Shown one piece after another: positions 8,124 through 16,223 of a DNA stretch of 64,000 nucleotides. The notes below the pieces were generated by a model. It was not told the origin of the DNA. It did no database searches and saw only the letters and a list, made by a program, of their open reading frames with translations. The first letter of the stretch is position 1. Every line of letters starts with the position of its first letter. This stretch comes from Bog-473 sp963755495 (GTDB lineage Bacteria > Actinomycetota > Acidimicrobiia > Acidimicrobiales > RAAP-2), in NCBI GenBank assembly GCA_963755495.1, contig CAVWJS010000006.1, forward strand, positions 1,364,001 to 1,428,000, in the 5' to 3' direction. Made by a program: the position numbers and the translations under genes.

Positions 8124-8983
8124 TCAGCTGGCCAGTAGGGAACGGCTGCTGATGGCAAACACCGGCCGGTTCAGGTCCTGCCCACCCAGAGATCCGAGGA
8201 AGGGAGCTCCGCCTAGGGCAAAGGCACCGCCGTCGGCGCCAGCCAGCCAATAGCCGGTTCCGCTGGCGTTGCCGGCGATGCCAACCACCGGCGCGTTCAG
8301 ATGTTTCCCTCCCATGGACCCGTAGAAGGTGGCGTCACCGAAGCTGAAGACTCCACCGTCAGAGTCGACGATCCAGTAGCCCTTACCGTCGTGGGTGGCG
8401 GCCAACGCCACCGGCTTCCCGACGTGCGCCGTGCCGTGAGCGATGGTCGTCTCATCTCCGTAGTTGACGGCGTCGCCGAAGTTCTGGACAGAACCAAGTC
8501 CGCTCAGGCCCTGTTCAAGCACCCAGTATCACTTGGCGTCAGGGGTGGCGACGATCCCGATTGCCGTGGGCCACGCATCGGCCCCTCCGCCGTAGGAGGC
8601 GGTGTCGGCGGGCTCACCGTAGGAGACGGCATCGCCGTAGGGGTAGATGACGCCGCTGTAGGCGTTGAGGATCCAGTACCCACTGCCGTCGGCGGTCGGA
8701 GCCATGGACCAGCACGATCCATTGGGCATGGAGCGGGCGGGCGGGTTGGCCGGGCAGCGAGTGGTGTCCGAAGCCGCAGAAGCCCTCGAAGGGCGCCCCG
8801 AAGGGGAAGATGCCCCCATCGCCGGCCTCCAGCCAGTAGCCGGGCGCGCTCTGGAGCTGCCGAGGTCGGCGTACCGATGGCCACGACGAAGATGGACATG
8901 GAGATCACGGCCAGCACGCTCCCTAGCCGTATCATCCGCCTTCCGGCGTTGCCGCCCCACTTCTTATGGGGGACTCTTCGCAT
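8124..8983 (-). pseudogene. Secreted GYWL-repeat protein, broken
   Basis: The ATG at 8983 has an AAGGAGAG site about 8 bp upstream and opens a signal peptide (RMIRLGSVLAVISMSIFVVAIGTPTSA). The reading then needs at least two frame changes to continue as APGYWLEAGDGGIFPFGAPFEGFCGFG and later GYWILNAYSGVIYPYGDAVSYG. An in-frame TGA at 8528-8530 replaces an expected glycine (DAK-stop-YWVLEQ). The last part reads GYWIVDSDGGVFSFGDATFYGSMGGKHLNAPVVGIA and GYWLAGADGGAFALGGAPFLGSLGG, the repeat unit common in exported proteins of Acidimicrobiia and other actinomycetes. About five units are recognisable. Multiple lesions argue for a true pseudogene rather than one sequencing error. Confidence 0.8.
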
Positions 8984-9086
8984 CTGATGCGACTCTCCTT
9001 GGCTGGCGTCCTGCCTGCCTGTCTCACCGCTTGATTGCCGAGTGACGCCTGTCCCGCCTGCCGAAATGGCCGACCCTTCAGCGGGC

Positions 9087-9905
9087 TCAACAGGCATTGA
9101 ACTGAACCGTCCAACCCTGGTCCGGCGTGTACTGGGCGGTGAACAACAGGCCGGCCATGTCGCCGTCCCACGCATTGCCACCTGGTGTAAGGGGGGCGAC
9201 GTGGTGCCAGGTGATCTTTGGCAGGGAGGTGAGTCGGAAGCCGCCGCAGGATCCGCATCCCGCGTTGGCCTCGACGATGTCATTGACCCATATGGCGAGA
9301 TCGGCGGCGGCCTGCGAGGAGGGACCGACAGGCGTCACCGGTGGCGCCTTCGATGCCACCTTCTGGGCAGCGGCCACGTCGGAGGGGTACGTGCTGGCCG
9401 CTTTGCTCCCGCTGCCCAGGCACGTCAGTAGGTAGTCAGCGGCGGACATGGAGCCGGGAGTGGGGTTGGTCCGCGGGATGGATCCGGGCTGAGCCTCGAC
9501 GAAACCTCGGAAGGCGTAATAGCGCGACACCAGGTCGCTTTGGACGGTCAGCACCGGAAGCAATACCTCCGTAGGGAGTTCTGCGGGGATATCGTCTGCC
9601 GCCCGAGCGGGATCGGCGGTGGCAATAGTGTCCAGCGTCTGTTGTGTGATCGTGATCTGCGTCGTCCCGATGGCACCATTGGCAACGACGGCAGCGGCCT
9701 TGAGGTTCTGGTCGATGCCCGCTGCCGCGGTGAAGAACCCCGTCAAGTCGTCGAGTGCACTCGGCGGTCGGGTGGTCGAGGACCCATTGGTCGACGGGAC
9801 ACTGGTCGACGTCGAGCCGTTACCTTTCGAGTTCTTGATTGGTGCGTTCGCACACGACGCGGCTGTGACCGCCAGCAGGACCAACGTCACGACTATTTTG
9901 CGCAC
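9087..9905 (-). CDS. Putative lipoprotein of unknown function
   Basis: A 272-residue exported protein. Residues 1-18 form a lipoprotein signal (MRKIVVTLVLLAVTAASC) with a lipobox-like AASC and Cys18. A Ser/Thr/Pro linker (STSTSVPSTNGSSTTRPPS) follows, then a soluble domain of about 220 residues with no family I recognise. That domain contains a cluster of cysteines (AGCGSCGG) and a final Cys that could pair. It should be anchored outside the cytoplasmic membrane. A DosR-like box in the matching orientation lies 55 bp upstream at 9961-9975. The broken repeat gene lies 103 bp downstream on the same strand. Confidence 0.75.
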   Translation of the reverse strand: MRKIVVTLVLLAVTAASCANAPIKNSKGNGSTSTSVPSTNGSSTTRPPSALDDLTGFFTAAAGIDQNLKAAAVVANGAIGTTQITITQQTLDTIATADPARAADDIPAELPTEVLLPVLTVQSDLVSRYYAFRGFVEAQPGSIPRTNPTPGSMSAADYLLTCLGSGSKAASTYPSDVAAAQKVASKAPPVTPVGPSSQAAADLAIWVNDIVEANAGCGSCGGFRLTSLPKITWHHVAPLTPGGNAWDGDMAGLLFTAQYTPDQGWTVQFNAC

Positions 9906-9960
9906 ACACTCCCCTTTCCCTCGTTGGTGCTAGCTTTCGCCAGATATTGCCTCAGCGTGT

Positions 9961-9975
9961 AGGGCCAGAAGTCCC
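9961..9975 (-). promoter_or_regulatory. DevR/DosR-like box upstream of the lipoprotein gene
   Basis: On the minus strand it reads GGGACTTCTGGCCCT and ends 55 bp before the lipoprotein ATG at 9905. Orientation and spacing match the plus-strand boxes. Confidence 0.6.
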
Positions 9976-10103
9976 CCACCAAGGAGCGAGTCATTCGCAG
10001 CTGGAGGACCTCAAGCCCTCGGCGTGCCCCCTTGATGCCAATGAGCATTTGGGTTCCACGATGAGGTCCGAGCCATCATCGGATACGCACATTCGACTGC
10101 GAC

Positions 10104-10118
10104 GGGACTATTGGCCCT
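10104..10118 (+). promoter_or_regulatory. DevR/DosR-like box upstream of the truncated PRTase
   Basis: Reads GGGACTATTGGCCCT and ends 51 bp before the ATG at 10170. The promoter element outlives its gene, which is now truncated. Confidence 0.58.
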
Positions 10119-10169
10119 GGCGGCACTCCATAGTGCAGCGAACACTGGACGCGGAAGCGGGGTACGCCA

Positions 10170-10310
10170 ATGTCGTTCACCAGTCGCGTCGACGCAGGTA
10201 GGTGTCTTGCCACCCGGTTGGAATACTTGCGGGGTGAGGACCTTGTCATCTTAGGGCTCCCTCGGGGCAGGGTGCCGGCCGCGTTGGAAGTCGCTGCGGC
10301 GAAGCGGGTG
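10170..10310 (+). pseudogene. N-terminal fragment of a phosphoribosyltransferase
   Basis: Reads MSFTSRVDAGRCLATRLEYLRGEDLVILGLPRGRVPAALEVAAAKRV, which parallels the start of the PRTase-hydrolase at 6337 (FRDRIDAGQRLAEEL, VVVLGLPRGGVPVAFEVA). Similarity ends at about 10310, far short of the PRPP loop, where it meets a minus-strand oxidoreductase fragment. The open frame runs on to 10370 without family sequence. It is clearly diverged from the 6337 gene, so it is an old paralogue and not the recent copy seen at 14079. Confidence 0.78.
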
Positions 10311-10313
10311 ACT

Positions 10314-10514
10314 CGCCGCAGCGATCGGCGCCTGAGTCACTGCGTTGGGAAAAATGGCGTGGACGTATAGCTCACCCGTCAACCAGTCGGCCACTTCGGC
10401 CACATCACGCGCCGCAACGATCCCAGGAACCGAGGTCTCGAGATGGCCGTCAACGCGGATACCCCAACCGGTCACGATCTCCGATCCACTGGCGAACTCG
10501 ATATCGGGCTTCAC
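10314..10514 (-). pseudogene. Fragment of an FAD/NAD(P)-dependent oxidoreductase
   Basis: The minus frame reads KPDIEFASGSEIVTGWGIRVDGHLETSVPGIVAARDVAEVADWLTGELYVHAIFPNAVTQAPIAAA. This is the second FAD-binding segment of pyridine nucleotide-disulfide oxidoreductases (family pattern: I-V-D-LRTSDPDIYAAGDVAE). The usual AAGD is changed to AARD. Both ends are missing. It abuts the PRTase fragment tail to tail, so the junction near 10312 marks a deletion or rearrangement. Confidence 0.78.
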
Positions 10515-10801
10515 TCCCGTGGCCGCCCTAAGCCCGCACTCGATTTATGTGGATCAACTGGGGCGTGTGCGGTCAGCACCCGAACGGCGTCCCCAATCGC
10601 CGAGCCTTACTCGCCGGCAGCCATGGCCGACCACTACCTCGTTGGCCGCGACTCGACCCTTTATTGGAAGGTGCGTGACATTGGGGCTGGGCGTGCAAGC
10701 CGAGACGCACGCCGGCGTAGAGCATTTTGGACGCGTCGCAGACGCGTTGTCGTTGTCGGCAAGGGCGGAGTACGAGGCATTTGTTGTGGCGTCGGGTGGC
10801 C

Positions 10802-11020
10802 CGGACGCCCCGACCCGTCAGGGAGCGACTTCTCTCCGGGCCAGTCGTCAGACGTTTCATGTTCCTCGGGGCTATCGAAGCCATCGGCGTGTGTCTCGCG
10901 TTCTCCTGGCGCATCCATTCCGCTCATCTCGCCTACAGCCATTTCACCGACTCGAATCACACCTACCGTGAAGCACGCACCATGGTTCAGGTCGGAATCG
11001 TCGTCAGCCGGACCTCCATA
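10802..11020 (+). pseudogene. C-terminal fragment of a cation-transporting P-type ATPase
   Basis: Within the long frame upstream of the MFS gene, the stretch TPRPVRERLLSGPVVRRFMFLGAIEAIGVCLAFSW followed by YREARTMVQVGIVVSRTS matches the last membrane segments of type II P-ATPases (pattern RPPR-LL-R-FLGxIEA and YxxATTMTxAGIVxSQ). The phosphorylation and ATP sites are absent. The frame runs straight into the MFS gene without a stop, but the two are unrelated. CtpF-type ATPases belong to the M. tuberculosis DosR regulon, which fits the neighbourhood. Confidence 0.68.
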
Positions 11021-11092
11021 ACGCGGCTCGCCTTCTCTTCGACGACGCCCATGAGCGTCCAGGTGAGGTACTGGCCTGTCATTGTGGTAGTC

Positions 11093-12376
11093 ATGCCCGC
11101 ATCGCAGTCGGACGCGCCCCGTCGTTCGGAGCGACCCCTCCGTCTCCATAGTTGGAGTGATGGCGCGGGTCTTGCCGTCGCCCTGGCCGCATTGGCTTCG
11201 GGTTTCGGGCAGTTTGGCGTGGTTGCTGCGCTTGGTGACGTGGCCCGCGAATTCGGTCGTGTAGCCCACGGCGCAACGATCTCCGATCAAGCTGGCCTTT
11301 CGGGCACTGAGCTTGGCATCGGGTTGGCCATAATCCGGTTGGCGTCGTTGGGAAGCCTGCCGCTCACCGGACTAGCGGACCGGTTCGGGAGGCGCACCAT
11401 GCTCGGTGCCACTTTGTCGTTAGGGCTGCTGATTACGGTGGCGTCAGCAGCTAGCCCGGGGTACTGGTCCTTTGTGGTGATTTTCGCCTGCGGACGCCCC
11501 CTCCTGAGTGCGACGAACGCGCTTACGCAGCTCGCGGCCGCTGAACAGACTTCTTCGAGCGGCCGCGCAGCGGCGGTCGCCCTGACCGCCGCCGGCTACG
11601 GAGTTGGTGCGGGCCTCATCGCGGTGCTTCACAGCCTGGCTTCGAGCTCGCTTGGTTTCAGAGGCATTATTGCCCTGGCGGCCTTGCCATTGGCCGCTGT
11701 GCCATTTCTTTACAAAAGAATCGAGGAGCCGGACCGTTTCAGGATCGCCGAGGTCGCGACAGACCGGCCGCTGCCTGTGTTGGGCGCAGTTGGTCCCAGT
11801 TTTCGCCGTCGCCTGTTGGTGGTCGCCATGTTGGCGTTCGCGGTGTCGCTGATCACCGGCCCTGCCACCAGTTTCGTGTTCCTTTACGCACAGAATGTCC
11901 TTCACCAATCCGGATATGTGACCGCGGCGATGGTCGTGGGCGCCGGTCTGTCCGGATTGGCAGGACTCTTGGCCGGCCGGTGGCTGGCCGACCACCTCGG
12001 CCGGCGTCCCACCGCGACCTTCGCGATGATCGCGCTGGCGCTGTGCAGCGTTCTCACCTATGAGGGCTCAAGCACTGCGCTACTCGTTGGCTACATCTTG
12101 GGAGTCATGGCAGGGTCAATGCTTGCGCCCGCCACAGGAGCACTTTTGACCGAGCTGTTTCCGACATCGGTGCGGGCCTCGGTCGCGGGATGGTGGGTGG
12201 CAGCGGGCGTCTTGGGGGCTGGAGTCGGGCTCGTGGAATTTGGCGCGATCGCCGACGTCGGCCACCGCTTCGCAACTGCTGCGGCTCTGACCTTCCTTCC
12301 GGCGGCGCTGATATCCGGGCTCTTCTGGCTAGTACCCGAGACGCGTGGGAGGGAGCCTGAAGACCTCTGGCCATGA
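11093..12376 (+). CDS. MFS transporter
   Basis: A 427-residue major facilitator with about 12 predicted membrane helices. The loop 2-3 signature GLADRFGRRTMLGA lies near residue 98 and its second-half counterpart GRWLADHLGRRPTATFAM near 300. The C-terminus ends in FWLVPETRGREPEDLWP, similar to sugar or organic-acid porter family members. Substrate is unknown. The open frame extends upstream to 10727 through a P-ATPase scar. ATG 11093 or ATG 11051 are possible starts; 11093 is preferred because the MFS-like sequence begins just after it, but no strong ribosome site is visible for either. Confidence 0.82.
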   Translation: MPASQSDAPRRSERPLRLHSWSDGAGLAVALAALASGFGQFGVVAALGDVAREFGRVAHGATISDQAGLSGTELGIGLAIIRLASLGSLPLTGLADRFGRRTMLGATLSLGLLITVASAASPGYWSFVVIFACGRPLLSATNALTQLAAAEQTSSSGRAAAVALTAAGYGVGAGLIAVLHSLASSSLGFRGIIALAALPLAAVPFLYKRIEEPDRFRIAEVATDRPLPVLGAVGPSFRRRLLVVAMLAFAVSLITGPATSFVFLYAQNVLHQSGYVTAAMVVGAGLSGLAGLLAGRWLADHLGRRPTATFAMIALALCSVLTYEGSSTALLVGYILGVMAGSMLAPATGALLTELFPTSVRASVAGWWVAAGVLGAGVGLVEFGAIADVGHRFATAAALTFLPAALISGLFWLVPETRGREPEDLWP

Positions 12377-12429
12377 CCCCAGCCGCACCGAGGGACCTTC
12401 AGCGTTGCGAAAAGATGAAATCATGCACC

Positions 12430-13767
12430 TCAGATGCCGCTCGGGTAGGTCTCCGGCGGCTCTCCGTTATCCCAGAGCGACGTCCGCTCCAGCGGCTCGA
12501 GGGCTCCGGTGTGATCGAGGTGGATTACGGCGTCGAACTGGTCACCCAGACGGGCATGAAAGTAGTGACTGCCACGTTCGGTCTGCGGTCGGTAGATCAC
12601 GCCGATCGCCCGTTCTAGACGTGGGGCGCTCAGGGCAGCATGTACGGTTGGCCGCCCCGTATCCAGCCAGAATCGTTTAGTGTCGTTTTGGTGAAGGTAC
12701 GCTTCATGGCTGTCGGGGAAAGCGGCCCGGACTCGCTTGCGCTCAGCGGGTCCACCCCACTCGCTCGCTGCGGTAACCGTGCCGTCATACGTGGTGAAGC
12801 CAATCAGCACCGACTCGTTGCCGTAGCGCTGACGGGCCAGTTGTCCGACGTTGAGCTCGCCCCGCTGACCCATCTCAGTGGACCGGGCGTCGCCGACGTG
12901 CGAATTGTGCTCCCATACGATGATTTTGGCACGGGGATGCTGGCGGTCGAGGTGTTCAATGAGCGCATCGAGCGTGCCGGCCATGTGCCGGTCTCGGAGG
13001 TTCCACGATGACACGTCGCCCCGGTACATCTGTTGGTAGTACTCCTCGGCATTGCGCACCAGACGGGCGTTCTGCTCGGCGAAGAAGAATTCATCGTCAG
13101 CAACCCAGCCGTCACGCCGGAGATAGGCATCAGCTTTTCGGCGCAGCTCGATGAGTTGGGTCACGACCTCGTTCTCGCAGGGGATTGCACCGGCGTAGGC
13201 CAGCGCATAACCGTATTGTTGTCCCTCAGCGCCCACGTGATCGAAACAGGAATAGCGCGCTCGGGCCCGCGTGGCCTCATCGGGGTCGACGTGGTCGAGA
13301 TAGCTAACTACGGCCTCCATCGAGGCCCGGAGGCTGTAGAGGTCCAGCCCGTAGAAGCGGGCCTTAGTCGCCGGATTGGTATGGGCATCGTTTCGGGCTC
13401 GTAACCATTCGACGAACGCCAGAACATCGCGGTTTCGCCACATCCAAGCCGGGAAGCGTCGAAAATCCAGCAACGCGGCATTGGCATCTGCGTCATCGGA
13501 CAGCCCCATCACGTAGCGGTTGACTCGGTAGGCGTCGGGCCAGTCCGCCTCGACTGCGACGGCGGTAAATCCACGCTCGTCAATGAGACGCCGGGTGATG
13601 CGGGCTCGTTCCCGGTAGAAGTCGTGCGTACCGTGCGATGCCTCGCCGATCAATACGAAACGCCGTTCGCCTATCAGATCGAATAAAGAGTCATAGTCCG
13701 CGTTCTCACCAGTGACGGGATGGCAATACGCGCTCATTGGGGACGCAGTCAGCGTCGGAATGTTCAA
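12430..13767 (-). CDS. Erythromycin esterase family protein
   Basis: A 445-residue intact protein of the erythromycin esterase (EreA/succinoglycan biosynthesis) family. Characteristic motifs are GEASHGTHDFYRERARIT (about 41-58), VEADWPDAYRVN (about 73) and IVWEHNSHVGD (about 280), whose Glu and His residues form the active centre. Most family members outside resistance plasmids have unknown hydrolase activity. M. tuberculosis Rv2030c, in the DosR regulon, carries this domain. The TTG at 13767 is chosen because GGGGAGGT sits about 8 bp upstream; the later ATG at 13737 lacks such a site. It follows the DUF1918 gene by 15 bp and probably shares its promoter. Confidence 0.88.
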   Translation of the reverse strand: MNIPTLTASPMSAYCHPVTGENADYDSLFDLIGERRFVLIGEASHGTHDFYRERARITRRLIDERGFTAVAVEADWPDAYRVNRYVMGLSDDADANAALLDFRRFPAWMWRNRDVLAFVEWLRARNDAHTNPATKARFYGLDLYSLRASMEAVVSYLDHVDPDEATRARARYSCFDHVGAEGQQYGYALAYAGAIPCENEVVTQLIELRRKADAYLRRDGWVADDEFFFAEQNARLVRNAEEYYQQMYRGDVSSWNLRDRHMAGTLDALIEHLDRQHPRAKIIVWEHNSHVGDARSTEMGQRGELNVGQLARQRYGNESVLIGFTTYDGTVTAASEWGGPAERKRVRAAFPDSHEAYLHQNDTKRFWLDTGRPTVHAALSAPRLERAIGVIYRPQTERGSHYFHARLGDQFDAVIHLDHTGALEPLERTSLWDNGEPPETYPSGI

Positions 13768-13782
13768 GGCACTACCTCCCCG

Positions 13783-13980
13783 TCAACCCGCCCGCTTATA
13801 CGGCTGCACGCTGGCGTCTGAGCCCGGGAAAAAGAGGGTGTCGTGGTCGCTGTCTGCCCAACGCACTACATACGGCGAGCTACCGTCGGGGCCCCGCACC
13901 TCGATCACCTGGCAATCACGGTCAGGTTCACCGATGCGGTGACCCTTGATCACGATGCGATCACCTACCTTTGCTTGCAC
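13783..13980 (-). CDS. DUF1918 domain protein
   Basis: A 65-residue protein spanning one DUF1918 domain: AKVGDRIVIKGHRIGEPDRDCQVIEVRGPDGSSPYVVRWADSDHDTLFFPGSDASV. The family forms a small beta-barrel; its function is unknown. M. tuberculosis Rv0569, a DosR-regulon gene, and Rv2302 are members. The GTG at 13980 has a GAAGGGAGA site a few bases upstream. It heads a two-gene operon with the erythromycin esterase gene and has a DosR-like box 53 bp upstream. Confidence 0.88.
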   Translation of the reverse strand: MQAKVGDRIVIKGHRIGEPDRDCQVIEVRGPDGSSPYVVRWADSDHDTLFFPGSDASVQPYKRAG

Positions 13981-14033
13981 GTGAATCTCCCTTCGTCCAC
14001 ATGCGATCTTGATCCCGCAGCCAGCACCTCAAC

Positions 14034-14048
14034 AGGGTCGAAGGTCCC
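14034..14048 (-). promoter_or_regulatory. DevR/DosR-like box upstream of DUF1918
   Basis: On the minus strand it reads GGGACCTTCGACCCT and ends 53 bp before the GTG at 13980. The right half is GACCCT rather than GGCCCT, otherwise it fits the series. Confidence 0.55.
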
Positions 14049-14078
14049 TGCGTTTGTCAAGGTGGCGTGGTGGTGCCG

Positions 14079-14391
14079 AAGTGCAGTTCTCCGAGCGCGA
14101 CAGGGACCATCGGCCCTAGCCCCACCAACGCCCGCGGGAGAGGCTGGCACCAGTGCACAAGGAGGTGGCCGGGATATTTCGTGACCGGATCGATGCTGGC
14201 CAACCCTCTACGCCGTCGGCGAGTGGTATCGCGACTTCTCCCCCACCTCAGATACTGAAGTGGAGGCTCTCCTCCGACGGGCGGCCCAGGGTCTTGCCGC
14301 ATCGCCCACGGTGGCGCGCATCGGCGATGATCCGCCGGTTCGAGATGAGGAGGTCGAAATCCACGTGGGGCCGGTTCGTCTCGCCGAATGA
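14079..14391 (+). pseudogene. Truncated duplicate of the PRTase-hydrolase gene
   Basis: Positions about 14079-14203 repeat 6243-6365 almost exactly, including the DosR-like box and the ribosome site. Then 14204-14391 repeats 6890-7078 with only a few changes. The intervening roughly 525 bp, including the PRPP loop, are deleted. The GTG start of the parent (6337) is GGG here (14171-14173), and the junction shifts the frame, so no product is expected. The near identity points to a recent duplication or an assembly-visible rearrangement. Confidence 0.88.
14103..14118 (+). promoter_or_regulatory. DevR/DosR-like box in the truncated duplicate
   Basis: GGGACCATCGGCCCTA, identical to 6269-6284. It now stands in front of a dead copy with a lost start codon. 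Confidence 0.55.
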
Positions 14392-14491
14392 TGATGGTGA
14401 GGGCTCCGTCCATCAACGGATGTTCTGGTCCATCGACGGATGTCTGGCCGGTTTACGTGGTCGCCGATGGTCACCATTGGAAGATGGCATC

Positions 14492-14506
14492 GGGACGTTT
14501 GGCCCT
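14492..14506 (+). promoter_or_regulatory. DevR/DosR-like box upstream of the 14553 gene
   Basis: GGGACGTTTGGCCCT, identical to the box at 2295, ending 46 bp before the GTG at 14553. Confidence 0.6.
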
Positions 14507-14552
14507 GCCCGCCGGGAACGTGCAGGTTTAGCGTCGCATCGGAGGTGTCATC

Positions 14553-14783
14553 GTGACCAACGAAGAAGTGCTGGCCGAAGCAGTCCGAGCCTGGGTGGAT
14601 CAGGCCCGCCCCGGCGATCGGGGCGTGGCTGACCGAGCAACTCTCGTGGCACTGAACTGCTATCGAGAGGGGAGCACGGTGAGTGAGGCCTGCCGACAGG
14701 CGAGTGGCTTTGTCCAGAGCTGGAGCAACCACCCTACCCACATGAGCCCAGCTCACGACGTAGTGGTACGGCTGGTTTCGTGA
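14553..14783 (+). CDS. Small hypothetical protein (box-linked)
   Basis: A 76-residue protein (MTNEEVLAEAVRAWVDQARPGDRGVADRATLVALNCYREGSTVSEACRQASGFV...), probably mostly helical, with two cysteines and no signal peptide. No family recognised. The GTG start has GGAGGT about 7 bp upstream, and a DosR-like box sits 46 bp before it. The BON gene follows behind its own box. Those signals make it a credible gene despite its size. Confidence 0.6.
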   Translation: MTNEEVLAEAVRAWVDQARPGDRGVADRATLVALNCYREGSTVSEACRQASGFVQSWSNHPTHMSPAHDVVVRLVS

Positions 14784-14796
14784 TCAGCCGCCATAT

Positions 14797-14813
14797 GGGA
14801 CCTTTGGCCCTAA
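14797..14813 (+). promoter_or_regulatory. DevR/DosR-like box upstream of the BON gene
   Basis: GGGACCTTTGGCCCTAA, one of the best-formed copies, 84 bp before the ATG at 14896 (72 bp before the alternative GTG 14884). Confidence 0.6.
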
Positions 14814-14895
14814 TGAGATCGAAAACCCCGCTGCAAGATGAACAGCGACCCGATGGTGGAAAAGAGCTGACTCGATCCCAGAGGTGCAAGGCGTC

Positions 14896-15549
14896 ATGAC
14901 CAACGACCAACTGCAAATGCGTGTGCAAGAGGCACTCGAATGGGATCCGAAGGTGAATGCCCGCCATATCACCGTCACTGCGCACGACGGGGCGGTAACC
15001 CTCGGCGGGTATGTGCCGACCTATTTCGACAGGATGCGCGCCGCCACCGCCACAGAAGCTGTCCACGGGGTCAGAGCGGTCGCCGATGAGCTCGAGGTGC
15101 ACATTCACCAGGCTCATGCCAAGGAGGACTCCGACATAGCGGACTCTGTCGTCCATATTTTGGAGTGGAACAGCGCTCTCTCGGATCAAGACATCAAGGC
15201 CACGGTCTCCAACGGACGCGTCACGCTTACCGGCGAGGTGGACTGGAACTATCAGCGAGATGAGGCTGAGCTAGCGGTGGATCGTCTTGTCGGCGTCACT
15301 TCGGTCACCAATCGCATAACGGCAAAAACCCGGGTGGCGGCAGCCACGGTGGAAAAGCAGATCACCAATGCCCTGGCTCGACACGCGGCGCTCGATGCCC
15401 GCCACATTCACGTCACCATGACTGGCACAAAAGCGGTGTTGAGCGGTCACGTCCGCTCCTTCGACGAGGCTCGCATCGCGAAGAACGCCGCCTGGTCCGC
15501 ACCGGGAATTTCGGCCGTTGACGATCATCTTCTGGCCATCCATCCCTAG
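14896..15549 (+). CDS. Triple BON-domain protein
   Basis: A 217-residue soluble protein made of three BON domains at about 3-70, 76-142 and 150-217. Each shows the domain's hallmark pattern: a helix, then a hydrophobic strand with V-L-G-V (DGAVTLGGYVPTYFDR, NGRVTLTGEVDWNYQR, GTKAVLSGHVRSFDEA). BON domains bind membranes or small ligands and occur in osmotic and stress proteins. There is no signal peptide, so it is predicted cytoplasmic. ATG 14896 is preferred over GTG 14884 because GAGGTG lies 10 bp upstream. It has its own DosR-like box and no cotranscribed neighbour. Confidence 0.85.
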   Translation: MTNDQLQMRVQEALEWDPKVNARHITVTAHDGAVTLGGYVPTYFDRMRAATATEAVHGVRAVADELEVHIHQAHAKEDSDIADSVVHILEWNSALSDQDIKATVSNGRVTLTGEVDWNYQRDEAELAVDRLVGVTSVTNRITAKTRVAAATVEKQITNALARHAALDARHIHVTMTGTKAVLSGHVRSFDEARIAKNAAWSAPGISAVDDHLLAIHP

Positions 15550-15677
15550 GTAGGCCTTTGCTCCGACAACAAGGTTGGCCGGGGCCGAGCACCAGGGGGA
15601 TCACAAAATCAGGGGGCTTGCATCGGCTCATTTCCCGCCGACGGACTGAGCGAACCTTTGCACACCGCACGTCACCT

Positions 15678-16139
15678 TTAGGGGTCGGGCCAGCGTGACC
15701 ACTCAATTGATCCCCCGAAGCTCTTGATCAGACGCTGGATGCCGACCAGGGAGGAGAACCCCGCAGGATCCGGGAGCTGAAGACCTTCGACATGCATGGA
15801 GAATTCTCGGTGGCCTTGGTGAACAAGCTCTTCGATTACTGAGCGAATGTTGTTGCCCGTCTGACCGTCGAGAGTACCGACCAGGCGAACGTTGACTGGA
15901 GTTGCCCCGACGTCGATTGAGAGCTCGAGCTCTGGTGCCAACTTCCACGCGAGTTCCGCGCTCTCCGAAACGAGGACTGGTCCAATGCAGTGTCGGGCCT
16001 CATCGCTGACAATCGCTGCCGGCCGAACACCTCTTTCCGCAACTTCCCGATCCTGGGCTTCACCAGGGGCTCGATGAATACCTCTACCAGAAGACGTTCT
16101 ACGCATTTCTTCGATGCTGAAGAACCACGGAAGACCCAC
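15678..16139 (-). CDS. STAS-domain protein (anti-sigma antagonist-like)
   Basis: A 153-residue frame whose C-terminal 95 residues look like a STAS domain: LSIDVGATPVNVRLVGTLDGQTGNNIRSVIEELVHQGHREFSMHVEGLQLPDPAGFSSLVGIQRLIKSFGG. The usual phosphorylatable Ser of SpoIIAA-type proteins is not clearly present (LPDPAGFSSL), so phospho-switching is uncertain. The first 55 residues are low in similarity to anything and the true start may lie inside, so the 5' end is weak. The DosR-like site at 16224 lies 85 bp upstream in inverted orientation. Confidence 0.6.
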   Translation of the reverse strand: MGLPWFFSIEEMRRTSSGRGIHRAPGEAQDREVAERGVRPAAIVSDEARHCIGPVLVSESAELAWKLAPELELSIDVGATPVNVRLVGTLDGQTGNNIRSVIEELVHQGHREFSMHVEGLQLPDPAGFSSLVGIQRLIKSFGGSIEWSRWPDP

Positions 16140-16223
16140 TTCGCCAATCGTCCACTATTCGTCCGGTGACCAATATCATCCGGACCCTCTCGCAATCAGC
16201 GGGCGAGAGCGCAACCCCGACGA

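Noticed and set aside
12380..12405. Partial DosR-like match GGGACCTTCAGCG before 12430
   Set aside because: The right half lacks GCCCT and the site lies at the 3' ends of convergent genes, so it does not fit the series.
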